Shown: one piece after another, positions 1 to 8,192 of the stretch
How positions within the stretch are numbered: the first letter of the stretch is position 1
Layout: every line of letters starts with the position of its first letter
Source: Peristeroidobacter soli
GTDB lineage: Bacteria > Pseudomonadota > Gammaproteobacteria > Steroidobacterales > Steroidobacteraceae
Length of the DNA: 64,000 nt
Direction: 5' to 3'
NCBI RefSeq assembly: GCF_004138485.1
Contig: NZ_RYEV01000005.1
Location: 434,001-498,000, forward strand
Notes under the pieces: model-generated
The model's input: only the letters and a program-made list of their open reading frames with translations
What the model was told of the DNA's origin: nothing
Databases searched by the model: none
Position numbers and translations under genes: made by a program

Positions 1-1
1 G

Positions 2-1063
2 CTGCCGCAGACAGATCGCGATGTTCTGCGCATTGGCCCGTCGTGGCTGGGGCGTATCGTCAACGGCTTGGGAGAGCCGGTTGACGGTCGCGGTCGCCTG
101 GGTGGCGAGCACGTGCTCGACATGCAGCCGCCGCGGGTCAACCCGCTCAAGAAGAAGCCAGTGAAGGACGCGCTCGATGTGGGCGTGCGCGCCATCAACG
201 GCATTCTCACGCTCGGCAAAGGGCAACGCGTCGGTCTGATGGCCGGCAGCGGCGTCGGCAAGAGCGTGCTGCTCGGATTGATCACACGCCAGACCGTCGC
301 TGATGTGGTCGTGGTGGGACTGATTGGCGAGCGCGGTCGCGAAGTGCGCGAGTTCATCGATCTGTCGCTCGGCGAAGCGGGCATGAAGCGCGCGATCGTC
401 GTCGTTGCGCCGGCGGATGAGTCGCCGCTGATGCGACTGCGTGCCACTGAAATCTGTCACTCGATCGCCGCGCACTTTCGAGATCAAGGTAAAGACGTGC
501 TCTTGCTGGTCGATTCATTGACCCGTTACGCAATGGCGCGCCGTGAAGTTGCACTGGCGCTTGGCGAACCCCCGGCGACACGTGGCTATCCGCCGTCAGT
601 GTTCAGTTTATTGCCGCAGCTGGTCGAGACTGCTGGCAACGGCGAGCGCGAGGAGGGCAGCATGAGCGCCATCTACACCGTGCTTGCCGAAGGCGATGAC
701 CAACAGGATCCGGTCGTCGATACCGCGCGAGCCATTCTCGACGGTCACATCGTACTGACTCGTCAGCTCGCCGAGCGCGGCCATTATCCGGCCATCGATA
801 TCTCACAATCCGTCAGCCGCTGCATGTCGCTGGTCGCAGCCCAGCCGCATCAGCGCGCCGCGCGTGCGTTGCTCGCTATGGTTGCGAGGCACGCACAGGT
901 TCGTGATTTGTTGCCGCTGGGTGCCTACGTGCCCGGCGCCGATCCGGCGACCGACAAAGCCGTCGAGCTGTATCCGAAGATCGAAGCCTTTTTGCATCAG
1001 GGTACGCGTGAAGCGGCGCCGCTGATCCAGACCATCTCGGCACTGGAAGGATTGATGGCATGA
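2..1063 (+). CDS. fliI: Flagellar export ATPase FliI (5' end missing)
   Basis: FliI is the hexameric cytoplasmic ATPase that energises substrate delivery to the flagellar type III export gate. The reading frame is open to the left edge, so the roughly 90-100 N-terminal residues of a usual 440-450-residue protein lie outside the window. The visible part holds the Walker A P-loop (GSGVGKS, encoded near 247-267), the Walker B strand ending LLLVDSLTRYA and the downstream GEPPATRGYPPSVF segment typical of FliI/F1-beta-like ATPases. Its stop overlaps the fliJ start by 4 bp (ATGA), which indicates translational coupling. The family call is certain; only the N-terminus is unknown. Confidence 0.97.
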   Translation: MPQTDRDVLRIGPSWLGRIVNGLGEPVDGRGRLGGEHVLDMQPPRVNPLKKKPVKDALDVGVRAINGILTLGKGQRVGLMAGSGVGKSVLLGLITRQTVADVVVVGLIGERGREVREFIDLSLGEAGMKRAIVVVAPADESPLMRLRATEICHSIAAHFRDQGKDVLLLVDSLTRYAMARREVALALGEPPATRGYPPSVFSLLPQLVETAGNGEREEGSMSAIYTVLAEGDDQQDPVVDTARAILDGHIVLTRQLAERGHYPAIDISQSVSRCMSLVAAQPHQRAARALLAMVARHAQVRDLLPLGAYVPGADPATDKAVELYPKIEAFLHQGTREAAPLIQTISALEGLMA

Positions 1064-1488
1064 GCGAACGTCAGCGCCTGCACAGTCTGGGTCGCCTGGT
1101 CGATCTGCAGAGTCGCGAAGTGGATCGGCTCAGCGCCGATGTCGCCGAGAAGCGCGCGACCCGCGAACGTTTTCTACGCAATCTTTCCACCATCGAGCAG
1201 TTGGCCCACGGCAGCGGCCCGGTTGGCGGCTCGCCGGTGCTGGCCATGAATCGCGCGGGTTACAAACAGGCTATGTTAAGAATGGCGGCCACCCATCGGC
1301 TCGACTTGTCATTACACGAATCCGAGCTCGCATTGTCACAACGCGAGCTCGCCAGCGCGGCCCGCCGTCACGAAGCCCTGGGCCAGGTTCTGCAGCGTGA
1401 GCACTCGAATGTGCGTCACGTCACAAAGGTGAAGGAGCAGAAACATCAGGACGAGCTGGCGTCGCAGGTCTGGTGGCGCAACAAATAA
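1060..1488 (+). CDS. fliJ: Flagellar export protein FliJ
   Basis: FliJ is a small coiled-coil protein that sits in the centre of the FliI hexamer like the gamma subunit of F-ATPase and links it to the export gate protein FlhA. This 142-residue protein is almost entirely predicted helix, rich in Arg, Glu, Gln and Leu with heptad-like spacing, and it begins with the family-like SLGRLVDLQSREVDRL pattern. It overlaps fliI by 4 bp, which is the canonical arrangement. Sequence conservation in FliJ is always low, so the call rests on length, coiled-coil character and position. Confidence 0.9.
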   Translation: MSERQRLHSLGRLVDLQSREVDRLSADVAEKRATRERFLRNLSTIEQLAHGSGPVGGSPVLAMNRAGYKQAMLRMAATHRLDLSLHESELALSQRELASAARRHEALGQVLQREHSNVRHVTKVKEQKHQDELASQVWWRNK

Positions 1489-1509
1489 TCCTCCCGACGA
1501 AAATTTAAT

Positions 1510-1562
1510 TTCCTCGCGGTTCCTGTCGCCTTTCCACGACTGAAGGAACCGCTTCCGAGGAA
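1510..1562 (+). promoter_or_regulatory. Hairpin that can sequester the fliD Shine-Dalgarno sequence
   Basis: The fliJ-fliD gap contains nested complementary arms. TTCCTCG (1510-1516) pairs with CGAGGAA (1556-1562), and CGGTTCCT (1517-1524) pairs with AGGAACCG (1544-1551), leaving a CTTC bulge and a loop of 19 nt. The outer right arm is the fliD ribosome-binding site, 7 nt before the ATG at 1570. The structure could mask the RBS or partly terminate readthrough from fliIJ. There is no U tract, so regulation of translation is the likelier reading, but this is inference. Confidence 0.55.
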
Positions 1563-1569
1563 GACGCAA

Positions 1570-2922
1570 ATGGCCACACTCGATCCAGTCACTACAGCTA
1601 CGCAGCTGGCAACGGCGTACACCCAGGCGACGCAGACGCGGCTGACGACTCAGACGCAGACGGCGCAGAAGGAGTCGACCGCGCTGAACACGCTGAAGTC
1701 GGCGCTGAGCGCGTTCGATTCGACGCTGACCACGCTGTCCTTGAGCAAGGGCCTGAAGCAGTTCGCGGCGTCCTTCAACAACTCCGGCATCGCCACCGCG
1801 ACCACGACGTCCAAGGCGCAGGCCGGCAGTTATCAGTTCCATGTGGAGCAGCTGGCCTCGGCGCATCAGGTCGTGTTCGAAGATCTGCCCGCTGTGCCGG
1901 TGGCGCTCGGCGGACCGATCACGGTCCAGCTGCAGGATGGCAGCTCGTTCAACGTGAACCTGGTGGCCGCGGATTCCGATTCAGACGGCACGATTTCCCA
2001 AGCGGAGATCGCGCGCGCCATCAACCAGGCCAACGGCAACTCAGGCAAGGTGGTGGCCTCGGTCGTCACCAGCGGCGGTCAATCGCAGCTGCTGTTGAGC
2101 TCGGGTCAGACCGGCGAGGGCGGCGAGATCACCATCAACGCGGGCAGCCTGCCTGCCGGCGCACTGCAGGATGCGTTCAACGCGCCGCGCGAGCTCACTG
2201 CCGCTCAGGATGCAGTGGTGTGGTTGGGCGGTCAGGGCGGTGTCCGCATGCAGCAGGCGTCGAACACCTTCAACAGCATCGAAGGCGTGAGCCTCACTTT
2301 CACTCGCGCCATGACCGCGAGCGAGTCGCCACTGACCTTGACGGTCAGCGACGATGCATCCGGCACGGCCAGCAATGTCGAGAGCTTCGTCAAAGCGTAC
2401 AACACGCTGCGCACCGCGCTCGACACGCTCACCAAAGCAGGCGGCGAAAATACCACGGGCGGCGTGTTCGCTTCCGATGCCGGCATTCGCGCGCTGGGCA
2501 ACAAGCTCAACAGCCTGCTGCGCACTGAATATGACGGCATCAGCCTGACGGAGCTGGGCGTGAAGGCCGATCGCAACGGTCAGTTGTCGCTCGACAAGAC
2601 GCGCCTGGAAAAAGCGCTGCTGGCCGATCCGGCCGCGCTCGACAAGGTGTTCGGCAAGGCCAGTGTGTCCGCGCCCACCGGCTTGCTGGGCGGCATGGCC
2701 AAGTACCTGGATCAATGGACCACCAGCGGCAGCGGCCAGATCGCCACTCGCCAGAACAGCATCCAGATCCAGCAAAAGAATCTTACGGCGCGTCAGACGC
2801 GTCTCGATGCCCAGTACAACAGCGTCTATCAGCGCTATCTGCAGCAGTTCACGCAACTGGCGACGCTGCAGGAGCGGATGGCGCAGACGTCGGGCCTGTT
2901 CGCGCAGGTCAGCACCGGCTGA
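1570..2922 (+). CDS. fliD: Flagellar filament cap / hook-associated protein 2, FliD
   Basis: FliD forms the pentameric cap at the filament tip that folds incoming flagellin subunits. The 450-residue protein has the Ala/Thr/Gln-rich helical N-terminus (about residues 1-60), a central beta-rich region with HVEQLASAHQV and a C-terminal coiled coil (about 370-450), matching FliD domain order and length. A GAGGAA RBS precedes the ATG. It opens a run fliD-fliS-fliT-fliK-fliL-fliA-motAB equivalent to lafB-lafU of lateral flagella. Normally flagellin lies immediately upstream in such loci; here fliJ does. Confidence 0.95.
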   Translation: MATLDPVTTATQLATAYTQATQTRLTTQTQTAQKESTALNTLKSALSAFDSTLTTLSLSKGLKQFAASFNNSGIATATTTSKAQAGSYQFHVEQLASAHQVVFEDLPAVPVALGGPITVQLQDGSSFNVNLVAADSDSDGTISQAEIARAINQANGNSGKVVASVVTSGGQSQLLLSSGQTGEGGEITINAGSLPAGALQDAFNAPRELTAAQDAVVWLGGQGGVRMQQASNTFNSIEGVSLTFTRAMTASESPLTLTVSDDASGTASNVESFVKAYNTLRTALDTLTKAGGENTTGGVFASDAGIRALGNKLNSLLRTEYDGISLTELGVKADRNGQLSLDKTRLEKALLADPAALDKVFGKASVSAPTGLLGGMAKYLDQWTTSGSGQIATRQNSIQIQQKNLTARQTRLDAQYNSVYQRYLQQFTQLATLQERMAQTSGLFAQVSTG

Positions 2923-2958
2923 TAAATCCCGCGCGATCTCCAAGGAGCAAACAAACCC

Positions 2959-3345
2959 GTGAATCAAGAAGCCTACCGCAATTATCACAGCGTCAACCTG
3001 GGTGCGCAGGTCGCGCATGCCTCGCCAGTGAAGCTGGTGCTGTTGTTGACCGATGGCCTGCTCGAAGAGCTGGTGCGCGCCCGTGCGCACATCGAAGCGC
3101 GTCGCTACGAGCTGAAGGCCAAGAGCCTCGATCGTTGCGTCGACATGTTGAACGGCCTGTCGAGCGCGCTGGATATCGAGAAGGGCGGTGAGGTGTCCGA
3201 GAATCTGAGCCGGCTCTACGACTATTGCGCCGAGCGTCTGTATCGGGCCGGTGTGAATCTGGATCCGGCGCTGATCGATGAAGTCTCCGGCCTGCTGACG
3301 ACTTTGCGTCGCGGCTGGCAGGGTATGCAGCAGCGCCTGGGTTGA
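2959..3345 (+). CDS. fliS: Flagellin export chaperone FliS
   Basis: FliS binds the C-terminal helix of unfolded flagellin in the cytoplasm and prevents premature polymerisation. The 128-residue, all-helical protein has the family-like opening AYRNYHSVNLGAQVAHASPVK and the LVLLLTDGLLEEL segment, matching the FliS four-helix bundle. It starts at GTG with AAGGAG about 11 nt upstream. Its presence beside fliD although no flagellin gene is in the window implies that the flagellin is encoded elsewhere in the genome. Confidence 0.94.
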   Translation: MNQEAYRNYHSVNLGAQVAHASPVKLVLLLTDGLLEELVRARAHIEARRYELKAKSLDRCVDMLNGLSSALDIEKGGEVSENLSRLYDYCAERLYRAGVNLDPALIDEVSGLLTTLRRGWQGMQQRLG

Positions 3346-3349
3346 TGTC

Positions 3350-3661
3350 ATGGAGCGATACGCACAACTCATGAGCATTGCCCGCAACCTGCTGAGCGCA
3401 TCTCAGCGCGGCGACTGGACGCTGCTCGAGAGCGTCGATCGTCAGCTCGCCGAGCTGTTGACCCGCCGTACCGAGTGGGGGCAGTGGTCGCAGCAGGAAA
3501 TGATGGCGCTCGCCACCGTGCAGCGGGCTCACGAACAGGCGCGTGAACGTTGCATCTCCGAAACGCAGGCCGTGCGCGCGCGACTCGATCAGATGCACGA
3601 TCACAAAACGGGTTTTCTGGCTTACGCGATGAATGGCGAAGTCGCCGAGGAGCGGGTATGA
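3350..3661 (+). CDS. FliT/LafD-like flagellar chaperone (putative)
   Basis: This is a 103-residue, helix-rich, charged protein between fliS and fliK, in the slot of fliT (lafD in lateral systems). FliT proteins are small helical chaperones for FliD and in enterics also regulate FlhDC. Sequence similarity in this family is very weak, so the call rests on position, size and the predicted antiparallel helices. The gene overlaps the fliK start by 4 bp, so it is part of the same transcript. Confidence 0.65.
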   Translation: MERYAQLMSIARNLLSASQRGDWTLLESVDRQLAELLTRRTEWGQWSQQEMMALATVQRAHEQARERCISETQAVRARLDQMHDHKTGFLAYAMNGEVAEERV

Positions 3662-4770
3662 CCGCGATCTCTTTTGGCGCCGCGCTTCTCAGCACCGATG
3701 CTCCGGTCGCCGGCGCACAGCCCGGATTGCCGCTATTGCCGGTCGGTCAGACACCCGCGCTGTCGACGCCGACGGCGCAGGCGACGCCGCTTCGCTTTGG
3801 CGAACAGTTGCGTCAGTCGTTGGGCGTCGAAACGCTTGCGACGTTGAATCTCACGCCGCGGATGGTGGATCAGCCGAAGTTCGATGACGCACAGATCGAG
3901 CAGGGTGAGGAAGGAGCGGAAGACACCGCGACGAACGACGTGCTGCCCGCATTTCCGAACCTGATTACATTTACGCAGCCGATCGCGGTGCCGCTCGAAT
4001 ACGCGCAGCGCTCGAACACGTTCTCTCAGCAGCAGTCGACGCCGCAGAATCTGCCGTCGATCGCAGCGGTGTCGCAGCCGACTCAGTCGATCGCTCCGCG
4101 CGAGCAGACCCTGTTGAATGTGTTGGCCGCAGTTCCGGAAACATCGGCGCTCGGCGCGATGACCATCAACGCGGCGGCGCTGTCGTTGCCGTCGAAGGGC
4201 AATCCGGCGGCGTTGCTGTCGGAGAATCAGCCGACATTGCCTGTCACCCAGCTCGCGTCGCTGACCAATGCTGGCCTGGCACAGGCGCTGGTCGAAGGAT
4301 TCAATCAGCAGCCCGGCGTGCTGGCGCCGGTGTCGACGCAGTCCGCTCAGCCTCTGAACACGCAGCGCTCGGCGCTCGAAGTCGCGCTGGGCGACAGGTT
4401 GCAGCTGCAGATCACTCAGCGCAGCGAGCACGCGGTCATTCGTCTCGATCCGCCTTCCATGGGCACGATCGAGATCGTGATTCAGCGTGAAGCCGGCAAC
4501 CTCCAGGTCCATCTGCGCGCCAGCAATGCCGAGGTCGCGCGTCAGTTGCAAGTGATCGGCGACTCGTTGCGTCAGGACTTGATTCATCGTCAAAGCGGCG
4601 ATGTGTCCGTGCACGTTTCCGACAGCTCGCGCGAACAGCAGAGCGCCGGCCAGCAGGGCCAGCGTCAGAATCAGGCACAGCGCGAAGCCCCGGGCCGCGC
4701 GCTGTCGGAGTCGAATGAAGAGTCGGCCAAGTCGTTCACGCTCGCGGTGGATGAGGAGCGTGGCGCATGA
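3658..4770 (+). CDS. fliK: Flagellar hook-length control protein FliK
   Basis: FliK is the secreted ruler that measures hook length and switches export specificity through FlhB. The 370-residue product has a long low-complexity Pro/Gln/Thr/Ser-rich N-terminus and a conserved C-terminal hook-length control domain (about residues 245-325) with ALGDRLQLQIT, RLDPPSMGTIEIVIQ and GNLQVHLRASN. An upstream extension of the frame to 3550 exists, but the ATG at 3658 overlaps the preceding gene by ATGA and is the natural start. The C-terminal tail is Gln- and Glu-rich, as usual. Confidence 0.93.
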   Translation: MTAISFGAALLSTDAPVAGAQPGLPLLPVGQTPALSTPTAQATPLRFGEQLRQSLGVETLATLNLTPRMVDQPKFDDAQIEQGEEGAEDTATNDVLPAFPNLITFTQPIAVPLEYAQRSNTFSQQQSTPQNLPSIAAVSQPTQSIAPREQTLLNVLAAVPETSALGAMTINAAALSLPSKGNPAALLSENQPTLPVTQLASLTNAGLAQALVEGFNQQPGVLAPVSTQSAQPLNTQRSALEVALGDRLQLQITQRSEHAVIRLDPPSMGTIEIVIQREAGNLQVHLRASNAEVARQLQVIGDSLRQDLIHRQSGDVSVHVSDSSREQQSAGQQGQRQNQAQREAPGRALSESNEESAKSFTLAVDEERGA

Positions 4771-5240
4771 GTTTAGGAAAGATCGCAGCCGCGCTCGTGG
4801 GAGTGACGGTCCTAGCTGTCGGCATCGGTGCCGGCGCGACCTGGTGGTTCATGAAAGGTAGCTCGGCCATCTCCTCGGCCGAAGCGGCGCCCGCGCCAAA
4901 GCAAGAGCCGGTCGATGACCGCGTCTATAAATATGTGAGCCTGGAAAAGGTCATCGTGATGCTGCGTGGTGTGGAAGGCGAGCCCGCCCCTCACTACCTC
5001 GCGCTCGACCTGGTGTTCAAGACGCCCGAGGAAGATGAGCGCAACACACGCGAACAGTTGCCGTTGCTGCGCAGCCTCGCGGTCAAGGAGCTGTCGACGC
5101 TGACGATGGATCGCGCCGGCAAGATGACGGTGGAAGAGCTGACCGCCATCATGGACAAGGCGTTCGCGGATCGTTACGTGAAGGACCGGGCCGATCGTCC
5201 GTTCACCGATGTGATGATCGGCAAGCTCATCGTCGAATGA
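4767..5240 (+). CDS. fliL: Flagellar basal body-associated protein FliL
   Basis: FliL is a single-span inner membrane protein that rings the stator units and supports motor torque. The 157-residue protein has one N-terminal transmembrane helix (about residues 6-30, ending WWFMKG) followed by a periplasmic stomatin-like domain containing LEKVIVMLRG and HYLALDLVFKT. It overlaps fliK by 4 bp. In most polar systems fliL is followed by fliM and the export genes; here fliA and motAB follow, as in lafF-lafS-lafT-lafU. Confidence 0.94.
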   Translation: MSLGKIAAALVGVTVLAVGIGAGATWWFMKGSSAISSAEAAPAPKQEPVDDRVYKYVSLEKVIVMLRGVEGEPAPHYLALDLVFKTPEEDERNTREQLPLLRSLAVKELSTLTMDRAGKMTVEELTAIMDKAFADRYVKDRADRPFTDVMIGKLIVE

Positions 5241-5256
5241 CCCGTTGAATACGAGC

Positions 5257-5967
5257 ATGCAAGCTGGATACGCAGTAACGGATGAGTTCGTCGCGGCGCC
5301 CCTGAGCGCGGCCGACGAACAGCGTCTGCTCGTGACGTTCGCGCCGCTCGTGAAACGGGTGGTCAAGCAGCTCGAGCTGCAGACCGGCGGCGGTATCGAT
5401 CGCGAGGACTTGCAGCAGATCGGCTTGATGGGATTGCTGGATGCGGTTCGGCGCTACGGCACTCCCGACGAAAAGTTCCCTGCGTACGCGTCGGTGCGTG
5501 TGCGAGGCGCGATTCTGGATGAGCTGCGCCGGCAGGACTGGCGTCCGCGAACGGTGCGTCAGGAGACTCATCGGGTGCGCGATGGCGTGCGTGAGCTGGC
5601 GAAAAAGCTGGGCCGCGAGCCGACGCCCGCCGAGATTCAGCAGGCGCTGGGCCTGACGGTCGAGCAGTATCAGGAACATCAGCTGGCGCAGAGCGCCGAG
5701 CAGTTGGCCAACTTCGACGAGCTGTTACAGCAGCTCACCGAGCAGTCGGGCGACCGGCGTCATTCGCCGGAGTCGCATCTCCTGCTCCAACGCAGCATCG
5801 AGCAGGCGCTGCGTCGTTTGAACGATCGGGAACAGCGCGTCGTGCAGCTGTACTACGAGTTCGACCTGAGCTTGAAAGAGATTGCCCGCGTGTTGGACCT
5901 GACCGAGGCGAGGGTGTGCCAGATCAACAAGCTGGCGCTGAAGAAGTTACGGGAGCTGCTGCAGTAG
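5257..5967 (+). CDS. fliA: RNA polymerase sigma-28 factor FliA
   Basis: FliA directs RNA polymerase to late flagellar promoters and is held inactive by FlgM until the hook is complete. The protein carries region 2 (EDLQQIGLMGLLDAVRRY and the FPAYASVRVRGAILDELRRQDW segment), region 3 and a region 4 helix-turn-helix (LSLKEIARVLDLTEARVCQ). The ATG at 5257 is preferred; an in-frame TTG at 5245 would add four residues, and neither has a strong RBS. The anti-sigma gene flgM lies only four genes downstream. The position between fliL and motA matches lafS of lateral systems rather than the flhF-fleN-fliA arrangement of polar ones. Confidence 0.94.
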   Translation: MQAGYAVTDEFVAAPLSAADEQRLLVTFAPLVKRVVKQLELQTGGGIDREDLQQIGLMGLLDAVRRYGTPDEKFPAYASVRVRGAILDELRRQDWRPRTVRQETHRVRDGVRELAKKLGREPTPAEIQQALGLTVEQYQEHQLAQSAEQLANFDELLQQLTEQSGDRRHSPESHLLLQRSIEQALRRLNDREQRVVQLYYEFDLSLKEIARVLDLTEARVCQINKLALKKLRELLQ

Positions 5968-5983
5968 CAGCGAGGATAGATCG

Positions 5984-6916
5984 ATGCAGTCGCTCATTGG
6001 CATAGCCACCATTCTGCTGTGTGTGTTCGGCGGCTTCGCGCTGCACGGTGGCGAGATGGGAGTCATCTGGCAGCCGGTCGAGCTGGTCATCATCATCGGC
6101 GCCGGCGTGGGCACGATCATTCTCGGAAATCCCCGTCACGTGCTCACAGAAATGTGGTTGCAGGTGAAGGAAGTGCTGGGCCGTCGCAAGGACGGTCAGG
6201 AATTCCAGCGCCAGCTGCTGTTGCTGATGTATGAACTGTTGCAGACGGCCGCCGGCGGTCTGAAGGCGCTCGATGCGCACGTCGAGGCGCCGCACGAGAG
6301 CGAGCTGTTCAAACGGTATCCGATGGTCCTGCACGAGCCCAAGCTGCTGCACTTCATCGTCGACAACTTCCGTTTGATGGCCATGGGCAAGATCAGCGCG
6401 CACGAGCTCGAGGGCGTGCTCGATCAGGAGATCGACGCGATCTACGAAGAGATGGCGCAGCCGGCGCGTTCGTTGAGCAAAGTCGGCGACGCCATGCCGG
6501 GCTTCGGCATTCTGGCCGCGGTGCTCGGCATCGTGATGGCGATGAAGTCGGTGGCCAGTGGCGCGGATACGGGTGAAGTGGCGGTTGCCGTGGCGGCCGC
6601 GATGGTCGGCACCTTCATCGGCATCTTCATGTGTTACGGCGTGCTCGATCCGATCTCCAATCGCATGCGCCAGCTGGTGGACGATGAGCGCCAGGCGCTC
6701 GATTCGGTGAAGGTCGTACTCGTCACGCACGTGGCCGGCAAGCCGCCGCTGCTCGCCATCGACGCGGGCCGCCGCCTGGTGCAGTTGAATACCAAGCCGA
6801 GCTTTGCGCGCCTGGAAGGCTGGATCGACAAGCTGAACAATCCGGAAGCAGGCGCGGAAGAGCCGGCTACGCCGCGGCGTCGTAAGGGAGACTTGCGTGC
6901 TCAACAAGCAGCTTGA
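5984..6916 (+). CDS. motA: Flagellar motor stator protein MotA
   Basis: MotA forms the pentamer around the MotB dimer and couples ion flow to rotor movement through FliG. The 310-residue protein has four predicted membrane helices (near residues 3-20, 30-48, 170-190 and 200-220), a large cytoplasmic loop with the charged segment after LHFIVDNFRLMAMG, and the MPGFGILAAVLGIVMAM segment characteristic of MotA. A GAGGATAGAT RBS precedes the ATG. It overlaps motB by 20 bp and corresponds to lafT in lateral-flagella order. Confidence 0.95.
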   Translation: MQSLIGIATILLCVFGGFALHGGEMGVIWQPVELVIIIGAGVGTIILGNPRHVLTEMWLQVKEVLGRRKDGQEFQRQLLLLMYELLQTAAGGLKALDAHVEAPHESELFKRYPMVLHEPKLLHFIVDNFRLMAMGKISAHELEGVLDQEIDAIYEEMAQPARSLSKVGDAMPGFGILAAVLGIVMAMKSVASGADTGEVAVAVAAAMVGTFIGIFMCYGVLDPISNRMRQLVDDERQALDSVKVVLVTHVAGKPPLLAIDAGRRLVQLNTKPSFARLEGWIDKLNNPEAGAEEPATPRRRKGDLRAQQAA

Positions 6917-7889
6917 TAAAGGCCAGCAGGCCATCGTCAAGCGTGTTTCTCGCCGTCATAGCGAGGATGGGCACGGTGGCGCGGCATGGAAAGTCGCGTT
7001 CGCGGATTTCTGTCTCGCGCTGCTGGCGTTGTTCCTGGTCATGTGGCTGATGGCTTCGCGTCAGCAGGAACATCTGCAGGACCTGTTGAAAGCGGCGGGC
7101 GGCAGTCTGATCGACGAGGGGCGCGGCAAGGTATCCATGTCGATGGGCGGTCCGCGCGGCAGTCTGATCGATCGCAATCCCTTGCCGAGCGATGGCGACA
7201 CGCTCTCCAAGCGCGCGGTGAACACGGGTGAGCGCGATCCCGCCGGTCCGGGCGAGGGCATGCGTCTGTCGAAGGCTCACTATGAGTCGCATGCCGACAT
7301 GATCGAGCTGTCGCAGGTGCTGGCGGCGATCGGTGCGGAAGTCGGCCTGTCGAGCAACGTCCGCACGATCATCACATCGTACGGTCTGCGCGTGCTGATG
7401 CACGACACGGACAGGACGGGCATGTTCCAACGCGGCAGCTCCGCGCCGAACGAACGTTTCCGTCTGTTGCTGAAGAAGCTGGGCCCGCTGTTCAAGCAGA
7501 TCGACAATCAGATGCTGATCGTCGGTCACACCGATTCGGTGCAGTACGCGGATCAGAGCTACACCGCGTTCTCGAATTGGACGTTGTCGAGCGAGCGCGC
7601 GATGACGGCCCGCAGTTATCTGCTCGCGGGCGGCATGCCGTCGAAGAGCGTACTGCAGGTGGTCGGTCAGGCGGACACCGCACCGATCAATCCTGACGAC
7701 ACAGCGGCGTCTGAAAACCGCCGCATCGAACTCGTCATCCTCACTCGCGGTCAGGCGCAAGCCATCGCGCAGATGTATGGCGCGCCGAAGGAAACCCGGC
7801 CGCTGCTGGATGACGATGTGAGCACCAGTTTGCCCGATAGCGTCGCTCTGGAAGAGCTGCGCGGCCAGCTGCATAACGAAGGATTGTGA
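6897..7889 (+). CDS. motB: Flagellar motor stator protein MotB
   Basis: MotB anchors the stator to peptidoglycan and supplies the ion-binding aspartate. The 330-residue protein has one N-terminal membrane helix preceded by AWKVAFADFCLALL, in which the Asp of ADF is the expected ion-carrying residue. A C-terminal OmpA-like peptidoglycan-binding domain follows (about residues 195-285) with IVGHTDS, LSSERAMTARSYL and NRRIELVI. The GTG start lies inside the end of motA. The helix resembles proton-type stators, but ion specificity cannot be settled by eye. Confidence 0.94.
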   Translation: MLNKQLDKGQQAIVKRVSRRHSEDGHGGAAWKVAFADFCLALLALFLVMWLMASRQQEHLQDLLKAAGGSLIDEGRGKVSMSMGGPRGSLIDRNPLPSDGDTLSKRAVNTGERDPAGPGEGMRLSKAHYESHADMIELSQVLAAIGAEVGLSSNVRTIITSYGLRVLMHDTDRTGMFQRGSSAPNERFRLLLKKLGPLFKQIDNQMLIVGHTDSVQYADQSYTAFSNWTLSSERAMTARSYLLAGGMPSKSVLQVVGQADTAPINPDDTAASENRRIELVILTRGQAQAIAQMYGAPKETRPLLDDDVSTSLPDSVALEELRGQLHNEGL

Positions 7890-7892
7890 GTC

Positions 7893-8192
7893 ATGCGTAC
7901 CAAGTCTCGAGGATCCAATATGAAGGTCGTTCCGGGCGCCGCCGCCACGCCGGTTGCGGGAATTGCGCCTGCCGTCGCCGAACTTCGCACCCCCGCGACC
8001 GCCGCGCCGGGTGCCGCGTCGAAGTTACAGTCGAGCGTGCTGCAGCCCGCGATGGCCGCGATGAGTGAGATGCCCGACATCGATCATGCAAAGGTCGCGG
8101 CGTTGAAGACGGCGCTGGAGCGCGGCGAGCTGCCGTTCAATCCCGCCAAACTCGCAGCGTTGATCGAGCGTTATCACCGGAGCGGCAGATGA
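7893..8192 (+). CDS. flgM: Anti-sigma-28 factor FlgM
   Basis: FlgM sequesters FliA and is exported through the completed hook-basal body to release late gene expression. The 99-residue protein has an Ala/Pro-rich disordered N-terminus and the conserved C-terminal helices (VAALKTALERGELPFNPAKLA). Two starts are plausible: ATG 7893 with AAGGA nine nt upstream, and ATG 7920 with GAGGA six nt upstream, giving 90 residues. It directly follows motB and overlaps flgN by 4 bp. Confidence 0.88.
   Translation: MRTKSRGSNMKVVPGAAATPVAGIAPAVAELRTPATAAPGAASKLQSSVLQPAMAAMSEMPDIDHAKVAALKTALERGELPFNPAKLAALIERYHRSGR

Noticed and set aside
2041-3387. Long minus-strand frame opposite fliD-fliS
   Set aside because: The 448-codon frame has the low-complexity Arg/Gln/Ala/His composition of an antisense shadow in GC-rich DNA and overlaps four well-supported flagellar genes.
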